NCBI GenBank assembly: GCA_018716365.1
Contig: DVKA01000258.1
Location: forward strand, 1-5,692
DNA length: 5,692 nucleotides
Direction: 5' to 3'
From: Candidatus Caccocola faecipullorum
Lineage (GTDB): Bacteria > Synergistota > Synergistia > Synergistales > Synergistaceae
The position numbers and the translations under genes were made by a program. Each line of letters starts with the position of its first letter. Within the stretch, counting starts at the first letter, position 1. The notes below the pieces were generated by a model, which worked only from the letters and a program-made list of their open reading frames with translations, made no database searches and had not been told where the DNA came from. Below, piece by piece: positions 5,122 to 5,692 of this stretch.

Positions 5122-5526
5122 TTAGTAGAGGCCTTCGGTGTTCTGGAGCCTGCCGACGCTCTTCCACGCGGAAGCTGCGGGGGCCTTGACCGGACTGTAA
5201 GAAATCACGCGGGCCGTGGGGCCGCAGGCCGCCGCTATCGCGGCTGTGATGACGGCGAGCAGTTCGTCGTCGGCTGCTGCGGCGGGCGCTGGCGCTGCGG
5301 CCTGGGCCTGTACGGGGGCTTTAGCCGGCGCCGGTGCTGGAGCTGGGGCCGCGGGCGCGCTCGGCTTCGGCTTATGCATACCGTCTATCGCTCCGCAGAC
5401 GTGCTTCATTCCCATCATGACGAGCATGAGCCCGATGATGACGATGAAGACGATGCTGAAAGCGATGAACGACATGATGAGGCCGCCCGGCACTCCGACG
5501 AAGAATGAGCTGATGGGACCGTTCAT
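5122..5526 (-). CDS. mmdD: Decarboxylase delta/gamma membrane subunit
   Basis: This 134-residue protein fits the OadG/MmdD small subunit family, which anchors the soluble carboxyltransferase to the membrane pump and helps assembly. One transmembrane helix spans about 15-39 (GLIMSFIAFSIVFIVIIGLMLVMMG at its core). An Ala/Pro/Lys linker follows at about 55-85. The cytoplasmic C-terminal segment begins DDELLAVITAAIAA at 86 and ends with the typical AWKSVGRLQNTEGLY. The terminal W-x-x-x-G-R pattern is characteristic of the MmdD type, and there is no His cluster like that proposed for zinc binding in OadG. It starts with ATG, with GGGAGG at 5537-5542, 10 bases upstream. The gene follows the mmdA stop by 19 bases and precedes mmdC by 43 bases, so it is mid-operon. 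Confidence 0.88.
   Translation of the reverse strand: MNGPISSFFVGVPGGLIMSFIAFSIVFIVIIGLMLVMMGMKHVCGAIDGMHKPKPSAPAAPAPAPAPAKAPVQAQAAAPAPAAAADDELLAVITAAIAAACGPTARVISYSPVKAPAASAWKSVGRLQNTEGLY
5272..5364 (-). repeat. Ala/Pro-encoding linker repeat in mmdD
   Basis: About 31 codons rich in Ala and Pro, with two Lys and two Gln, join the membrane helix to the C-terminal domain of MmdD. The DNA is GC-rich and repetitive, like the linker of mmdC. Confidence 0.7.
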
Positions 5527-5545
5527 AGCTTCTCAGCCTCCCGCC

Positions 5546-5692
5546 TTAGTTGGGCATTATGCCGTGTTTGCGCTTCGGGCGAAGTTCGCTCTTGCTCTCC
5601 GTCATTACAAGGGCCTGGTAGAGGGCCGGGCGCGTCTCTTCGGGAAGGATTACGCGATCGACGAATCCGCGCTGCGCCGCGCGATACGGGTT
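5546..5692 (-). CDS. mmdA: Methylmalonyl-CoA decarboxylase alpha subunit, C-terminal end (partial)
   Basis: The minus strand is open from the window edge to a TAA at 5548-5546 and encodes 48 residues starting NPYRAAQRGFVDRVI and ending RKHGIMPN. This matches the C-terminus of the MmdA/PccB carboxyltransferases, where NPY-x-AA-x-RG-(F/Y)-VD-x-VI-x-P-x-ETR and a final KHG-x-x-P are hallmarks. The subunit transfers the carboxyl group of methylmalonyl-CoA to biotin on MmdC, yielding propionyl-CoA. The same end would be expected in propionyl-CoA carboxylase beta chains, but the mmdD, mmdC and mmdB genes directly downstream show that it belongs to the Na+ pump. The ending differs from what I recall of GcdA, which argues against glutaconyl-CoA decarboxylase. 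The catalytic core lies outside the window. Confidence 0.9.
   Translation of the reverse strand, partial: NPYRAAQRGFVDRVILPEETRPALYQALVMTESKSELRPKRKHGIMPN

Noticed and set aside
4777..5508. A 243-codon plus-strand open frame opposite mmdC and mmdD
   Set aside because: Its Gly/Ala repeat is the reverse reading of the Ala/Pro linker codons, and it lies over two well-supported genes.

Overview
The window is GC-rich bacterial DNA, roughly 60% by eye, with tightly packed genes and frequent use of the ATA isoleucine codon despite the high GC. It combines an Na+-pumping acyl-CoA decarboxylase operon with a speE-speB type polyamine gene pair. This suggests an anaerobic, amino-acid- or organic-acid-fermenting bacterium. 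A member of the Synergistota (for example a Cloacibacillus/Synergistes relative) is my best guess, but it rests on gene content and codon style, not on a marker gene.

Left part, plus strand: the last 16 codons of a probable spermidine synthase (speE), then 6 bases later a complete agmatinase-family ureohydrolase (speB). A strong intrinsic terminator at 932-966 closes this unit. A 300-base AT-richer intergenic stretch follows. It holds an operator-like palindrome and two diverged copies of a ~34-base AT-rich element, then a two-gene unit: a GNAT N-acetyltransferase resembling the YhhY type and a 12-helix MFS transporter.

Middle: the MFS gene converges with, and overlaps by 6 bases, a minus-strand GTG-started gene for a 132-residue protein of unknown function. 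Its shape weakly suggests a Roadblock/longin-like fold. A large GAAA-loop hairpin separates it from the next operon.

Right part, minus strand, read right to left: the 3' end of mmdA (carboxyltransferase subunit), then mmdD (small membrane anchor), mmdC (biotin carrier) and mmdB (membrane decarboxylase and Na+ pump). Together these would form a biotin-dependent methylmalonyl-CoA decarboxylase. MmdA moves the carboxyl group from methylmalonyl-CoA to biotin on MmdC, and MmdB decarboxylates carboxybiotin while exporting Na+. No mmdE gene lies in the cluster part that is visible. The Shine-Dalgarno of mmdB lies within a hairpin, and that of mmdC lies in the loop of a weaker one; these could adjust subunit ratios.

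I see no CRISPR array, tRNA, rRNA, insertion sequence, phage gene or obvious new defence system. The least explained items are the 132-residue protein, the intergenic palindrome/repeat pair, and the hairpins around the mmd ribosome binding sites.
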